A stretch of DNA of 64,000 nt from Nitrospirillum amazonense (lineage in GTDB: Bacteria; Pseudomonadota; Alphaproteobacteria; Azospirillales; Azospirillaceae), in NCBI RefSeq assembly GCF_007828035.1, contig NZ_VITV01000001.1, positions 434,001-498,000 on the forward strand. The letters are read 5' to 3'. Numbering within the stretch: position 1 is the first letter of the stretch; every line of letters starts with the position of its first letter. A program made the position numbers and the translations under genes. Below, piece after piece: positions 52,955 to 62,120 of this stretch. The notes beneath the pieces are model-generated. The model was given only the letters and a program-made list of their open reading frames with translations. It was not told where the DNA came from and did not search any database.

Positions 52955-53650
52955 TTAGGGGATGAAGTAGAAGGGATTGGCCAGCTTGAAGGTGCGCTCG
53001 GCGTGGCCGCCGGCCAGGTCGCTGTCCTGGTCGCCCATGTTGGCGATGATGGTGTAGCCCTGCGCCTCGATGCGCGCCCGCTCCGCCGCCTTGTAATCCG
53101 CCGCAGAGCCATGGGCACCGGCGGCTCGCAGCACCAAGCCGGCCCAGCCCTCATACCCGGCGGCCGCCAGGTTGCGGGCGGTGGCCTCGCGCTCCGTCTC
53201 CGGCCGGCCGGTGATGAAGAACACCGCGACGCCCGCCGCCCGCGCCTGGCGGTAGAGTTCCAGCGTCGGCGCGATGACGGCGGCGCGTCCCATCATCTCC
53301 CACGCCGGGGCCGCGCAGGGCCCCCGGTCCAGATCGCAGCCGCCGGCCTTGATGTAGCCGAAGTCGTTGATCTTCAGCTGCAGCCAGTTGCTGAGCGAGG
53401 TCTCGTCAATGTCCAGCACCAGGGCGGGGTGGGATCCGGCCGGCAAGGTGGCGGCGCGCGCCGTGATCCAGGCCCCAGCCTCCCCCGCCACGCGTGCCAG
53501 GTCGCGATCATAGGCGCCACTGTCGTGATAGGCCACCAACTGGGTCTTCACCACGCCCAGGTTGGGCAGGTCCGCCACCGGCCCCGCCTGGTTGGCGCAA
53601 CCGGCCAGCACCGTCAGGGACAGGGCGAGGATGAGGGCGCGGACGGACAT
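52955..53650 (-). CDS. HAD-family acid phosphatase lipoprotein (class B/C-like)
   Basis: A 231-residue outer- or inner-membrane-anchored phosphatase. The lipobox is in ALILALSLTVLAGCAN. The HAD motif I LVLDIDETSLSNWLQL carries the nucleophile Asp. Motif II is VAVFFITGRPETEREATARN and the C-terminal acidic motif is ANMGDQDSDLAGGHAERTF, as in HAD subfamily IIIB acid phosphatases (PF03767). GGAGC precedes the ATG. It follows the metallophosphoesterase gene by ten bases, so two exported phosphatases are probably co-expressed. Confidence 0.9.
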   Translation of the reverse strand: MSVRALILALSLTVLAGCANQAGPVADLPNLGVVKTQLVAYHDSGAYDRDLARVAGEAGAWITARAATLPAGSHPALVLDIDETSLSNWLQLKINDFGYIKAGGCDLDRGPCAAPAWEMMGRAAVIAPTLELYRQARAAGVAVFFITGRPETEREATARNLAAAGYEGWAGLVLRAAGAHGSAADYKAAERARIEAQGYTIIANMGDQDSDLAGGHAERTFKLANPFYFIP

Positions 53651-53660
53651 GGTTGCTCCT

Positions 53661-55148
53661 TCAGGGGGCCGGGCAGGCGCAGCGGGTGTAGGCCTCCGCC
53701 AGGGTGTTATCCAGGGCACAGAGGTACAGCGCCTGGTTATCCGGAATCATGGCGGAGGCCTGGGGCCGGGCGACGCTGTAGATGCTGCGGTAGAGCGCGC
53801 GGGCGGGGCCGCTGTCACGGATATGCGCGATGATGCCGCGCAGGGCATCGGGACTCAGCGGCTTGGCGCCCCAGGCCTGCGCGGTGTCGTATTCCGGCAC
53901 CCAATGCGCGTTGGCCACGCTGGGCTGATCGCTCAGGTTGGTCAGGTAATAGGTGGTCAGGTGGGTGATGGTGCCGTCGGGCGCCGCCTGGCCCAGCTTG
54001 AACGACGGGCTTTGCTGGTAGACCGGGCTGACGGCCGGAGTCACCAGCACGGGCACGCCGGCACCCGGCGGCCCCACCAGGCGCAGGTCGTCCATATGGA
54101 TGTGGCCGGCGAACAGCACCTTGATGATGTCGTGATACTGCGCCAGCTCCGCCTCGAACCGCGCCTCCATGCCGGGGGCGAACAGTTCCACGGGCGCGGT
54201 GCAGGCAGGTATCGGTTGGCCGGCCACCGCCGCCGCCTTGGCCGCCTTGGACCAGTTGTTGGCGGTGGCGAAGCCATCGATGCCCGGCACCACGTGTGTG
54301 ATCAGCCAAACGCTGTCGCCTGCAGCCCTGGCGTCGGCCAGGGCTTGGTGCAGCCAGGCCAGCGTGGTGTCCTGCGGCGTGTCATCCGCCCGGCCGCAGT
54401 TGTTCTTGTATTTGCGGGTCAGCATCACCGTATCGAAGGACAGGATGCGCACGCCCTTCAGCGTCGGATGCGGAATGACGTAGTTGCCGGCCTGGCGCCA
54501 GTCGCGCCCGATGCCGGCCTGGTCCGCCCGGCCGTTCAGGGTACGACCGAAGCCCTGGGTCAACAGCGGCAGGGTGTCGCCCAGGAACTGGCCGCTGGGT
54601 TCCACGGCGTAGTCGCCGCAATAGCTGTCGTTGTTGCCCAGCGCCGTCAGCACCGGCACGCCGGGGAAAGTGCGGCGCAGGGTTTCCAGCAGGGTGGTGA
54701 CCGTTTTCAGGGCGAAGGCGCGGTAGGCGGCCTCATCCCCTTTGTGCGCCGGCAACGCCGCCTCGAACGTGTCGCGGAAATCGTGGGCCAGCATGTCGCC
54801 GGTGTGCAGGATATAGGCCGGGTGCGGCTGGGCGTGCCGCATGGCGGCCAGGGCGGAGCGCAACACGAACCAGTTGCTGTCCCGGCCGAAGGGCGACAGG
54901 CGGCGGCCGGCCGTGCCGTCCAGGATGGCCGGCCAGTCCTTGGCCGGCGCCGCGTCCAGCCGTGCGGCCAGACTGGTGTCGTCCAGCGGGTTGAAGTGCA
55001 TGTCGCTGACGACCAGGAAGGGCGCCGATTCCCCCGCTGCCGGCCTGGTCGTCCCGGACTGGGCCGCGCGGGCGCCGGTGGCCCCTAGCAGCGACAGCCC
55101 CATCGCCACCACCACGGCCATGACCGGCCAGGTCCTTGCCTTCACCAC
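53661..55148 (-). CDS. Secreted metallophosphoesterase (acid sphingomyelinase-like)
   Basis: A 495-residue exported calcineurin-like phosphoesterase. The signal peptide AVVVAMGLSLLGATGARAAQ is followed by metal motifs LVVSDMHFNPLDD, ILHTGDMLAHDF, LGNNDSYCGDY, VWLITHVVPG and FAGHIHMDDLRL in the canonical order. The C-terminus (LYLCALDNTLAEAYTRCACP) has a Cys cluster reminiscent of acid sphingomyelinase C-termini. GTG 55148 is chosen because AAGGGGG lies about eight bases before it. The substrate could be a phospholipid head group or nucleotide. First gene of the phosphatase pair. Confidence 0.88.
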   Translation of the reverse strand: MVKARTWPVMAVVVAMGLSLLGATGARAAQSGTTRPAAGESAPFLVVSDMHFNPLDDTSLAARLDAAPAKDWPAILDGTAGRRLSPFGRDSNWFVLRSALAAMRHAQPHPAYILHTGDMLAHDFRDTFEAALPAHKGDEAAYRAFALKTVTTLLETLRRTFPGVPVLTALGNNDSYCGDYAVEPSGQFLGDTLPLLTQGFGRTLNGRADQAGIGRDWRQAGNYVIPHPTLKGVRILSFDTVMLTRKYKNNCGRADDTPQDTTLAWLHQALADARAAGDSVWLITHVVPGIDGFATANNWSKAAKAAAVAGQPIPACTAPVELFAPGMEARFEAELAQYHDIIKVLFAGHIHMDDLRLVGPPGAGVPVLVTPAVSPVYQQSPSFKLGQAAPDGTITHLTTYYLTNLSDQPSVANAHWVPEYDTAQAWGAKPLSPDALRGIIAHIRDSGPARALYRSIYSVARPQASAMIPDNQALYLCALDNTLAEAYTRCACPAP

Positions 55149-55445
55149 CAACCGCCCCCTTGGTTTCGCAACCGCAGTATCGCGCCCCGTTGATGGCGGG
55201 CCATCCCCGCCCTGTCAATGGCCGCCGGCCCTGCGGCCGAAAAAACATGACCAGATGGACAGGATTTGTCACAACCATTGAATATTTGTTTCCGCGAACC
55301 CTTTGGTATTCCTGGTTGTATTCAGCCGAAAGGCCCGATACCGTTTCGTATTAACGCTGCGTTTCAGCGCGGGCGGCGTTACCAACCCTTTGAGAATGCG
55401 AAGCCGCACCGCAGGCGATACCGGCCCGCGCCCGTATCACGCGCC

Positions 55446-56396
55446 ATGACCCGCCTGATCCCCGGCCTTCTCGCCCTCCTGCTGTTCAGCCTGCCCGCAC
55501 AGGCGGCGGCGCCCCGCACCTTCCTCTACATGCCGGCCGACGCGCTGGGCCGGTATGACGCCATGCTCTACCGGCCGGAGGTCGAGGGGGTGCAACTGGT
55601 CTATTCCTGGAAAGGCCTGGAGCCGGCGCGGGGCGAGTACGACTTCGGCGCCATCGACGCGGCGCTGGCGCGGCTGGAGCCCCTGGGCAAGAAGCTGGTC
55701 ATTCAAGTGCAGGACCGCTTCTTCACGCCCAAGGCGCGCAACCTGCCGGACTATCTGCTGACCGACCCTACCTATGGCGGTGGGCTGGTGGCGCAGATCG
55801 ATCGGCCGGGCCAGGGCAAGCCCGTTGCCCAGGGCTGGGTGGCGGCCCAGTGGAACCCGCCCCTGCGTGCCCGCTACCAGGCCCTGCTGGCGGCGCTGGC
55901 CGAGCGCTTCGACGGCCGGGTGCTGGCCATCACCCTGCCGGAAACGGCCGCCGACATCGATCCCAGACAGCCCAACGCCGGCTTCAGCTGCGACGCCTAT
56001 GTCGATGCCACGCTGGACAACCTGGCCGCCACCCGCCGGGCCTTCACCCGGTCCCGGGTGGTGCAATACGTGAACTTCTGGCCCTGCGAGTGGGGGGACG
56101 ACCACCACTATATGTCCCGCCTGTTCGCCTTCGCCGCCGCCAACGGCGTGGGCCTGGGCGGGCCGGACATCGTCCCCGGCCGCAAGGCCCAGATGGCCAA
56201 CGCCTATCCCTTCTTCAACCGATATCGGGGCCGCCTGCCCCTGGTCGCCATGGCGGTGCAGGAACCCACCCTGACCTACACCAACCCCGAGACCGGCAAG
56301 CCCTTCACCAGGCAGGCGCTGGTGGACTATGCCGAGCGCTATCTGGGCGTGGACATCATCTTCTGGACACCGGCCGCCCCCTGGCTGCGGCGATAG
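55446..56396 (+). CDS. Secreted TIM-barrel glycosidase-like protein
   Basis: A 316-residue exported protein. The signal peptide LIPGLLALLLFSLPAQAAAP precedes a barrel-like body: EGVQLVYSWKGLEPARGEYD, AIDAALARLEPLGKKLVIQV, VLAITLPETAADIDPRQ, LNRYR-type loops and NPETGKPFTRQALVDYAERY. The (S/G)W-x(n)-LEPARGEYDF pattern is shared by clan-A glycoside hydrolases. The two catalytic Glu candidates are in LPETAAD and VQEPTLTYTN. The substrate is unknown. The 294-base gap upstream contains A/T-rich stretches but no gene. Confidence 0.6.
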   Translation: MTRLIPGLLALLLFSLPAQAAAPRTFLYMPADALGRYDAMLYRPEVEGVQLVYSWKGLEPARGEYDFGAIDAALARLEPLGKKLVIQVQDRFFTPKARNLPDYLLTDPTYGGGLVAQIDRPGQGKPVAQGWVAAQWNPPLRARYQALLAALAERFDGRVLAITLPETAADIDPRQPNAGFSCDAYVDATLDNLAATRRAFTRSRVVQYVNFWPCEWGDDHHYMSRLFAFAAANGVGLGGPDIVPGRKAQMANAYPFFNRYRGRLPLVAMAVQEPTLTYTNPETGKPFTRQALVDYAERYLGVDIIFWTPAAPWLRR

Positions 56397-56493
56397 ATGA
56401 ATCGAGGCGATAAAGCCACGATTCCTTCCGAGATTTGCCACTAAGGGCTCTAAGGATCCACCAACGTTCAATTTCTGCGATGGGGATCGTACC

Positions 56494-57381
56494 ATGATGC
56501 GATGGAGGGGCCAGCGGCGCCTGCTGCTGGTGGCGGCCGCTTGCCTGGCGCTGGGGGCCTGCGGCAAGGCACCGGAAAAGAGGGAAATGGCGGCGGTACC
56601 CCGGCCGATGGGGCCCGTCCCAGGATCGAAGGAGGATTTCGTCCCCTCTTTTGGCATGGCGCCACAGCCGGGCCTGGAGGCCATGAAGCGTCGATATGTG
56701 GCCCTCAGCCACAGCTATACCCTGCGCCTGCCGGCCGAGGCGGTGGAGATGGCACAGCGCCGCGACTTGGACGCCTGCGCCAAACTGGGGTGCGAGATTC
56801 TCGAGTCCCAGCTGAACCGTACCGGATTCCGGGGCCAAGTCACCGCCCATACCAGCCTGCGGCTGCCACCAGCGGCCTTGGCCCCTTTCACCGCCGGCCT
56901 GGCGGCCCCGCCAGCGGAGATCGCCGCCCATTCGGAAACCAGCGAGGACAAGACGCTGGCCGTGCTGGACGTCGACAAGCGGCTGGAAACCAAGATCGCC
57001 TTGCGGGAGCGGCTGACCGCGCTGTTGCATCAGACCAACACCAAGAACGTCAGCGACCTGCTGAACGTGGAACACACCCTGGCCCAGGTGCAGGGCGACA
57101 TCGAAAGCGCCACCGCCCAGCGCGACTATCTGCGCACCCAGACCGAGATGGTGAAGGTCGACATCCGCTATGACGGCATCCAGCCGGATGAGCCCAAGCC
57201 CAACGGCGTGGATTGGCGGCCACTGAAAACCGCCGCCAAGGATTTCGGCGACATCCTGGTGGACTCGTTGGCCAACGTCATGACCTTCACCGCCCGCATC
57301 CTGCCCTGGCTGCCGCTGGCGGCTTTGACCGGCTGGCTGCTGCGGGTGGTCTGGCGCCGCTGGCGGCGCAAGGGCACTTAA
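56494..57381 (+). CDS. DUF4349-type lipoprotein
   Basis: A 295-residue membrane protein with lipoprotein signal LLLVAAACLALGACGKAP, the DUF4349 core (SHSYTLRLPAEAVEMAQRRD, HTNTKNV-like coiled region LLHQTNTKNVSDLLNVEHTL and AQVQGDIESATAQRDYLRTQ) and a C-terminal hydrophobic helix (ILPWLPLAALTGWLLRVVW) with a basic end. DUF4349 proteins are predicted envelope components of unknown role. It follows a secreted TIM-barrel gene and overlaps the end of a convergent SDR gene by four bases. Confidence 0.88.
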   Translation: MMRWRGQRRLLLVAAACLALGACGKAPEKREMAAVPRPMGPVPGSKEDFVPSFGMAPQPGLEAMKRRYVALSHSYTLRLPAEAVEMAQRRDLDACAKLGCEILESQLNRTGFRGQVTAHTSLRLPPAALAPFTAGLAAPPAEIAAHSETSEDKTLAVLDVDKRLETKIALRERLTALLHQTNTKNVSDLLNVEHTLAQVQGDIESATAQRDYLRTQTEMVKVDIRYDGIQPDEPKPNGVDWRPLKTAAKDFGDILVDSLANVMTFTARILPWLPLAALTGWLLRVVWRRWRRKGT

Positions 57382-58127
57382 GCCAGCTTGGCCACCAGCG
57401 ACAGGGGCAGCAGTTTCATGATCGGCGCCATATAGGCCCAGGGCCAGGCGGGGACATAGGCCTTGGCCGGCTCCCGCTCGATGGCGCGCACCAGCAGGCG
57501 GCTGCCCACGTCGCCGGGGACGGCGAAGGGCAGGCGCTTGGCGCCCTCGTTCAGTTCGGTGCGGATATAGCCGGGCAGGATGCTGCTGACCCGGATGGGG
57601 CTGCGCAGCAGGTCGGCCTGGATGCCCTCCGTCAGGGCGGCCAAGCCGGCCTTGGTGGCGGCGTAGGTGGTCATATGCTTGGGCAGGCCACGCAGCGCGC
57701 TCATGGAAGAAATGACCACCAGATGGCCTTTGTTCCGGGTCCGGAACAGCTCAAGCGCCGCCTCGCATTGCGCGAGGGCCGCCACGAAGTTGGTCTGGGC
57801 CGTGGCCAGGTTGTCGGCGAAATGTCCGGTGCCGATGCGCCGGCCGGAGCCGATGCCGGCATTCACGATGACACGGTCCAGCCCACCCATTTCGGTATCG
57901 AAAGCACGAAAGGTTTCGAACACCGCCGCATGGTCGGTGACGTCCAGCGGGCGGATGGATACCCGGATGCCGGGGTGGGCCCGCAGCAGCTCGTCCCGCA
58001 GCGCCTCCAGCCTGTCGGTGCGGCGGGCGCACAGGGCGAGGTCGCGGCCCAGGGCGGCGAATTCCCGGGCCATGCCCAGGCCCAAGCCGGAGCTGGCGCC
58101 GGTGATGAGGATGGTCTTGGCCGGCAT
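57378..58127 (-). CDS. Short-chain dehydrogenase/reductase, last gene of the acyl-CoA operon
   Basis: A 249-residue classical SDR. TGASSGLGLGMAREF is the cofactor motif, VIVNAGIGSGRRIG the structural motif, and Ser/Tyr/Lys are in VISSMSALRGL and YAATKAGLAALTEGI. The C-terminal ~30 residues are hydrophobic and could be membrane-associated (PAWPWAYMAPIMKLLPLSL), as in some sterol or long-chain reductases. It starts 9 bases after the histidine phosphatase stop, completing a five-gene unit. Its substrate is likely the same hydroxyacyl compound handled upstream. Confidence 0.9.
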   Translation of the reverse strand: MPAKTILITGASSGLGLGMAREFAALGRDLALCARRTDRLEALRDELLRAHPGIRVSIRPLDVTDHAAVFETFRAFDTEMGGLDRVIVNAGIGSGRRIGTGHFADNLATAQTNFVAALAQCEAALELFRTRNKGHLVVISSMSALRGLPKHMTTYAATKAGLAALTEGIQADLLRSPIRVSSILPGYIRTELNEGAKRLPFAVPGDVGSRLLVRAIEREPAKAYVPAWPWAYMAPIMKLLPLSLVAKLA

Positions 58128-58136
58128 CTCGGTTCC

Positions 58137-58856
58137 TCAGCGATACGTCAGCAGGCCGCCCGGGCCGTCCAGGCCCGCCTGCTCGTTCAGGCTGGACAGC
58201 GACCAGCCCGTCCCCACCCGGCCCACGGCCTTGGATGAGGCCAGCAGCTTGGTGACGCCGCCGTTGACCAGGGCCCAGTGCACCTGCCGGGCGCCGGCAT
58301 CATCCAAACCCAGCACCGCCTGCACCGCCGCCATGATGGGCCCGCCGGAGGTGAAGACCAGGACGGTGTTGCCCGCCTGGGCGCCCGCTTGCGCCGCCCG
58401 GGCCAAGCCGGCCAGCACACGGTTGCGGAACACCGGCCAGCATTCGGTGTAGTCGCCATCGTGCTGGCCTCCCATCCAGCGGGCCACCGCCTCGGCGAAC
58501 AAGGCCTGGTAGGCACGCCGGGGATCGGGCGCGGTGGCCAGTTCCGCCCTGAGCGCGGCGGCGTCGGCCAAATCGGGACGATGGCAGGCGACCACGTCGG
58601 CCGGGTCGTACTCATTCAGGTCGGGATCGATGGACAAGGCCGTGCCGCCCCGGCCCATGGCCTCAAGGCAGGCGGCGGCGGTGTCGCGGTGACGGTTCAG
58701 GCTGCCGCTGATGGCGACGATGTCCGCCGCCCCCAACCGGGCGCCCAGCTGCCGGCCCACCACCCGGCCCTGGGCGATGCCCAGCGCCGACAGCCGGTCG
58801 TAATCGTCCGCCCCGAAGGAGGCCTGGCCATGGCGGATCAGGTGCAGCGCCACCAT
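58137..58856 (-). CDS. Histidine phosphatase-family protein
   Basis: A 239-residue cytoplasmic enzyme of the phosphoglycerate-mutase-like branch. The catalytic RHG motif is LIRHGQASFGADDYDRLSA. A second catalytic His is expected in the C-terminal half near SGGPIMAAVQAVLGL. It carries no signal peptide. The placement four bases after an APH-type kinase suggests it removes a phosphate the kinase adds, an inference from neighbourhood. Confidence 0.9.
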   Translation of the reverse strand: MVALHLIRHGQASFGADDYDRLSALGIAQGRVVGRQLGARLGAADIVAISGSLNRHRDTAAACLEAMGRGGTALSIDPDLNEYDPADVVACHRPDLADAAALRAELATAPDPRRAYQALFAEAVARWMGGQHDGDYTECWPVFRNRVLAGLARAAQAGAQAGNTVLVFTSGGPIMAAVQAVLGLDDAGARQVHWALVNGGVTKLLASSKAVGRVGTGWSLSSLNEQAGLDGPGGLLTYR

Positions 58857-58860
58857 GGGA

Positions 58861-59988
58861 TCAGCGCCCCGCCCGGCGCAGGATGCGGCGGCAGCGCCAA
58901 TCCAGGTAGGTCACAAGCAGCCAGAAGCGCTTGAAGGCCGGGTTGCGGGTCTGGCGGTGGTGATAGCGGTAGTAGATCTGCTGGGCGATGACGGCCAGGC
59001 GGAACAGGCCGAACACCTCATAGAAGGTCCAGTCCACCGCCTTCGCATCCAGCCGGTCACCCATGGCCGCCAGGTAGTGCGCCACCACCTGGTCCCGCGT
59101 CAGCATGCCCGGCAGGTGAGTTGGCTGGCGGCGGATGGAACGCATGAAGAAGTCGTCGTCCGCCTGCACCCAGTAGGCCAACGCCCCGCCCAGATCCATC
59201 AGCGGGTCGCCGATGGTGGCCATTTCCCAATCCAGCACGCCGATGACATGGGTAGGGTCGGCCGCGTCCAGCACCAGGTTGTCGAAACGCCAGTCGTTAT
59301 GGATGACGCATGCGGCGCTGTCCGCCGGCGTGTTGGCGGCCAGCCAGGCCCGCACCTTGGCGAAGGAGGGCACGTTCCAGGTGCGCGCCTTCTGGTAGCG
59401 GCCGGACCAGCCCTCCACTTGGCGGCGGCAATAACCGTCGCCCTTGCCTAGGGCCGACAGGCCGGCGGCGTCCGGGTCCACGCGGTGCAGGGCCACCAGC
59501 TTGTCCACCATCGCCAGGCACAGGCGGCGCACGGCATCCGGCCCCATGTCCAGGCCGCGCGGCAGGTTGGCCCGGGGGATGATGCCGGCGATGCGTTCCA
59601 TGACATAGAAATCGGCGCCGATGACCCGTTCGTCCTGGCACAGCCCCACCATGGTGGGCACCCAGGGGAACACGGGCTTCAGCGCCTGCTGCACACGGAA
59701 TTCGCGCGCCATGTCGTGGGCGGACTTGGCCTTGGTGCCGACCGGTGGCCGGCGCAGGATGAAGTCGCCCTCCATCCCGTCCTCGCCATAGGCCAGGCGG
59801 TAGGTCCAGTTGCTGGCCCCGCCGGAATATTGCGTCACGGCCGGCAGGCCCCGCAGGTCCGGCCGCCGTTCCTTCAGCCAGCGGTCGACCACCGCGACGT
59901 CCAGATCCTCGCCCGGCCGAACCGGGCCCGCCCGGTCGGTCACGGGACGGGGCGGGGCCTCCCCCGCCGCCACGGACGCCGCCGTCAT
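58861..59988 (-). CDS. APH-type phosphotransferase (LvaA/ACAD10-11 kinase domain-like)
   Basis: A 375-residue protein kinase-fold enzyme. Motifs are SGGASNWTYRLAYGEDGMEG (nucleotide loop), FILRRPPVGTKAKSAHDMAR (Lys region), the catalytic loop CVIHNDWRFDNLVLDAADPT (HNDWRFDN) and GVLDWEMATIGDPLMDLGGA (DxD-like metal site). It is longer than aminoglycoside phosphotransferases and close to the kinase domain of ACAD10/11 and Pseudomonas LvaA, which phosphorylate 4-hydroxyacyl-CoAs. Its ATG overlaps the SDR stop (ATGA). Confidence 0.92.
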   Translation of the reverse strand: MTAASVAAGEAPPRPVTDRAGPVRPGEDLDVAVVDRWLKERRPDLRGLPAVTQYSGGASNWTYRLAYGEDGMEGDFILRRPPVGTKAKSAHDMAREFRVQQALKPVFPWVPTMVGLCQDERVIGADFYVMERIAGIIPRANLPRGLDMGPDAVRRLCLAMVDKLVALHRVDPDAAGLSALGKGDGYCRRQVEGWSGRYQKARTWNVPSFAKVRAWLAANTPADSAACVIHNDWRFDNLVLDAADPTHVIGVLDWEMATIGDPLMDLGGALAYWVQADDDFFMRSIRRQPTHLPGMLTRDQVVAHYLAAMGDRLDAKAVDWTFYEVFGLFRLAVIAQQIYYRYHHRQTRNPAFKRFWLLVTYLDWRCRRILRRAGR

Positions 59989-60872
59989 CCGCGCGACCCG
60001 GTTGGGGTCGCCGGCTGCGGGGGCCCGGCGGCGGCGGTGCGCGACGGGGTCGCCATGCTGCGTGCCCGCTTGTCGATCATGGCCACGTACCAGGCGCGCG
60101 GCATCAGCCGCTTCATCAGCCAGAAGCGGCGGCCCTCCTTGTGCGGCAACAGATGGCAGCGGCCCGCGGCCACGCCCTGGTAGACATACTCCGCCACATC
60201 GTCGGCCGTGATACCGGGGCGGTTCAGCAGCTTGTCCACCCGGGCGCGCAGGCGCGGGTCGGTGGTCCGCAGGCTGCTGGCCAGGTTGGTCTTGAAGAAG
60301 GAGGGGCAGATGACGCTGACGCCGATGCCGCTGGGCGCCAGTTCGTGCTGCAGCGTTTCGGAAAGGGAAACCACCGCCGCCTTGGTCGCGTTGTAGGCGC
60401 TCATCGTCGGCATATCGAGCAAGCCGGCCATGGAGGCGGTGTTCACGAAATAGCCGTGACCCTGCGCCTTGAACATCGGCGTGAAGGCCTTGCAGCCCCG
60501 CACCACGCCCATCAGGTTGATGTCGATGATCCAGCGCCAATCATCCAGCGGCGTGTCGTCGATATTGCCGGCCTGGGCCACGCCGGCGTTGTTGACGACG
60601 ATGTCGACCCCGCCCCAGCGCTGGGTCAGGGCCTGGGCCGCCGCGTCCAGCGCCGCGTCATCGCGCACGTCGCAGGGGATGGAAAAGGCATCGGGAGCGA
60701 TGGCCGACAGTTCCGCCACCGCCGACGCCATGGCGTCGGGGTTGATGTCGCCCACGGCCACGCGCCAGCCGGCGCGGGCGTAGCGCTTGCCCAGCGCCAG
60801 GCCCAGGCCGCTGGCCCCGCCGGTGATGAAGATACGCCCGCCCTGAGGCCCCGTCTTCGGCGTGATACCCAT
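59985..60872 (-). CDS. Short-chain dehydrogenase/reductase (LvaD-like position)
   Basis: A 295-residue SDR: cofactor motif FITGGASGLGLALGKRYARA, Asp in VGDINPDAMASAV indicating NAD preference, NNAGVAQAGNIDDTPL, then Ser and Tyr/Lys in NTASMAGLLD and YNATKAAVVSLSETLQHEL. The C-terminal basic tail (RRFWLMKRLMPRAWYVAMID) is unusual. The gene lies between the acyl-CoA dehydrogenase (3 bases away) and the kinase (4-base overlap). A likely role is oxidation or reduction of a hydroxyacyl intermediate. Confidence 0.9.
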   Translation of the reverse strand: MGITPKTGPQGGRIFITGGASGLGLALGKRYARAGWRVAVGDINPDAMASAVAELSAIAPDAFSIPCDVRDDAALDAAAQALTQRWGGVDIVVNNAGVAQAGNIDDTPLDDWRWIIDINLMGVVRGCKAFTPMFKAQGHGYFVNTASMAGLLDMPTMSAYNATKAAVVSLSETLQHELAPSGIGVSVICPSFFKTNLASSLRTTDPRLRARVDKLLNRPGITADDVAEYVYQGVAAGRCHLLPHKEGRRFWLMKRLMPRAWYVAMIDKRARSMATPSRTAAAGPPQPATPTGSRG

Positions 60873-60875
60873 CCC

Positions 60876-62120
60876 TCAACCCTCCCCTTTTGTCTTTTTG
60901 TAGCCGCGCCTGGCCAGCTCGATACGGGCGATCATGGCCTTGTGCACCTCATCCGGTCCATCAGCCAGGCGCAGGGACCGCGCCTGGGCGTAGAAGCCCG
61001 CCAGCGGCGTATCGCCCGACACGCCGGCGCCGCCGTGCATCTGGATGGCATCGTCCACCACCCGTTCCAGCACGCTGGGCGCCACCACCTTGATGGCGGA
61101 AATCTCTGTCAAGGCCGCCTGGGTTCCCACCTTGTCCATCTTCCAGGCGGCGTAGAGGGTCAGCAGACGGGCTTGGTCGATGGCCACGCGGGCCTCCGCC
61201 ACGCGTTCGCGGTTGCCGCCCAGATCGATCAAGGGGCGGCCGAAGGCAGTGCGGCTGGTGCCTCGGCGGATCATGAGGTCCAGCGCCGCCTCGGCCGCGC
61301 CCAGGCAGCGCATGCAGTGGTGGATGCGGCCGGGGCCCAGGCGCCCCTGCGCGATTTCGAACCCCATGCCAGGGCCGGCGATCAGGTTGGACGCGGGCAC
61401 GCGCACCCGGTCGAACACCACCTCGCCATGGCCGTGGGGGGCGTCCCAGGCGCCGAAGACGGGCAGCATGCGTTCGATGCGTACGCCCGGCGTGTCCAAG
61501 GGCACCAGGACCATGGAATGCTGGTGATGGCGGTCGCGGCTCTCATCCGGCGTGCGGGCCATGACGATGGCGATGCGGGCGCGGGGATCGCCGATGCCGC
61601 TGGACCACCATTTGCGCCCCGTGACCACCACCTCGTCCCCCTCCACCACCGCCGTGGCGGCCATGTTGGTGGCGTCGGAAGAGGCCACCTCGGGCTCGGT
61701 CATGCTGAAAACGCTGCGGATTTCCCCGGCCAGCAGGGGTTTCAGCCACCGTTCCTGCTGCTCCTTGCTGCCGTACCGCCACAGCACCTCCATATTGCCG
61801 GTGTCGGGGGCGTTGCAGTTGAACACCTCCGGCGCCATCAGGCTGTGTCCCGTGGCCTCGGCGATGGGGGCGTATTCCAGGGTGCTGAGGCCGGCGCCCA
61901 ATTCCGCGTCAGGCAGGAACATGTTCCACAGGCCCTCGGCCTTGGCCCGGGCCTTCAGCTCTTCCATCTTGGGGGGCACGCGCCAGGCGGTCCAGTCGGG
62001 GCCGTCATGAGCGGCCACGTCGCGCCAGTACTGGGCCTCCACCGGGGCGATATGGTCGGCGATGAAGCGGCGGACACGATCCAGGTAATCCTGGCCACGG
62101 GCGCTGGGCTGGAAGTCCAT
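60876..62120 (-). CDS. Acyl-CoA dehydrogenase (ACAD10/11-like)
   Basis: A 414-residue flavoprotein. Catalytic-domain landmarks are the FAD/substrate segments SVFSMTEPEVASSDATNMAA and VVTGRKWWSSGIGDPRARIA. GRIHHCMRCLGAAEAALDLM, RRGTSRTAFGRPLIDLGGNR and MHGGAGVSGDTPLAGFYAQA complete the C-terminal four-helix part. The residue pattern (HHxMR, SRTAFG) matches the ACAD10/11 branch that acts with a phosphotransferase on 4-hydroxyacyl-CoAs. First gene of the five-gene operon, divergent from a LysR regulator. Confidence 0.93.
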   Translation of the reverse strand: MDFQPSARGQDYLDRVRRFIADHIAPVEAQYWRDVAAHDGPDWTAWRVPPKMEELKARAKAEGLWNMFLPDAELGAGLSTLEYAPIAEATGHSLMAPEVFNCNAPDTGNMEVLWRYGSKEQQERWLKPLLAGEIRSVFSMTEPEVASSDATNMAATAVVEGDEVVVTGRKWWSSGIGDPRARIAIVMARTPDESRDRHHQHSMVLVPLDTPGVRIERMLPVFGAWDAPHGHGEVVFDRVRVPASNLIAGPGMGFEIAQGRLGPGRIHHCMRCLGAAEAALDLMIRRGTSRTAFGRPLIDLGGNRERVAEARVAIDQARLLTLYAAWKMDKVGTQAALTEISAIKVVAPSVLERVVDDAIQMHGGAGVSGDTPLAGFYAQARSLRLADGPDEVHKAMIARIELARRGYKKTKGEG

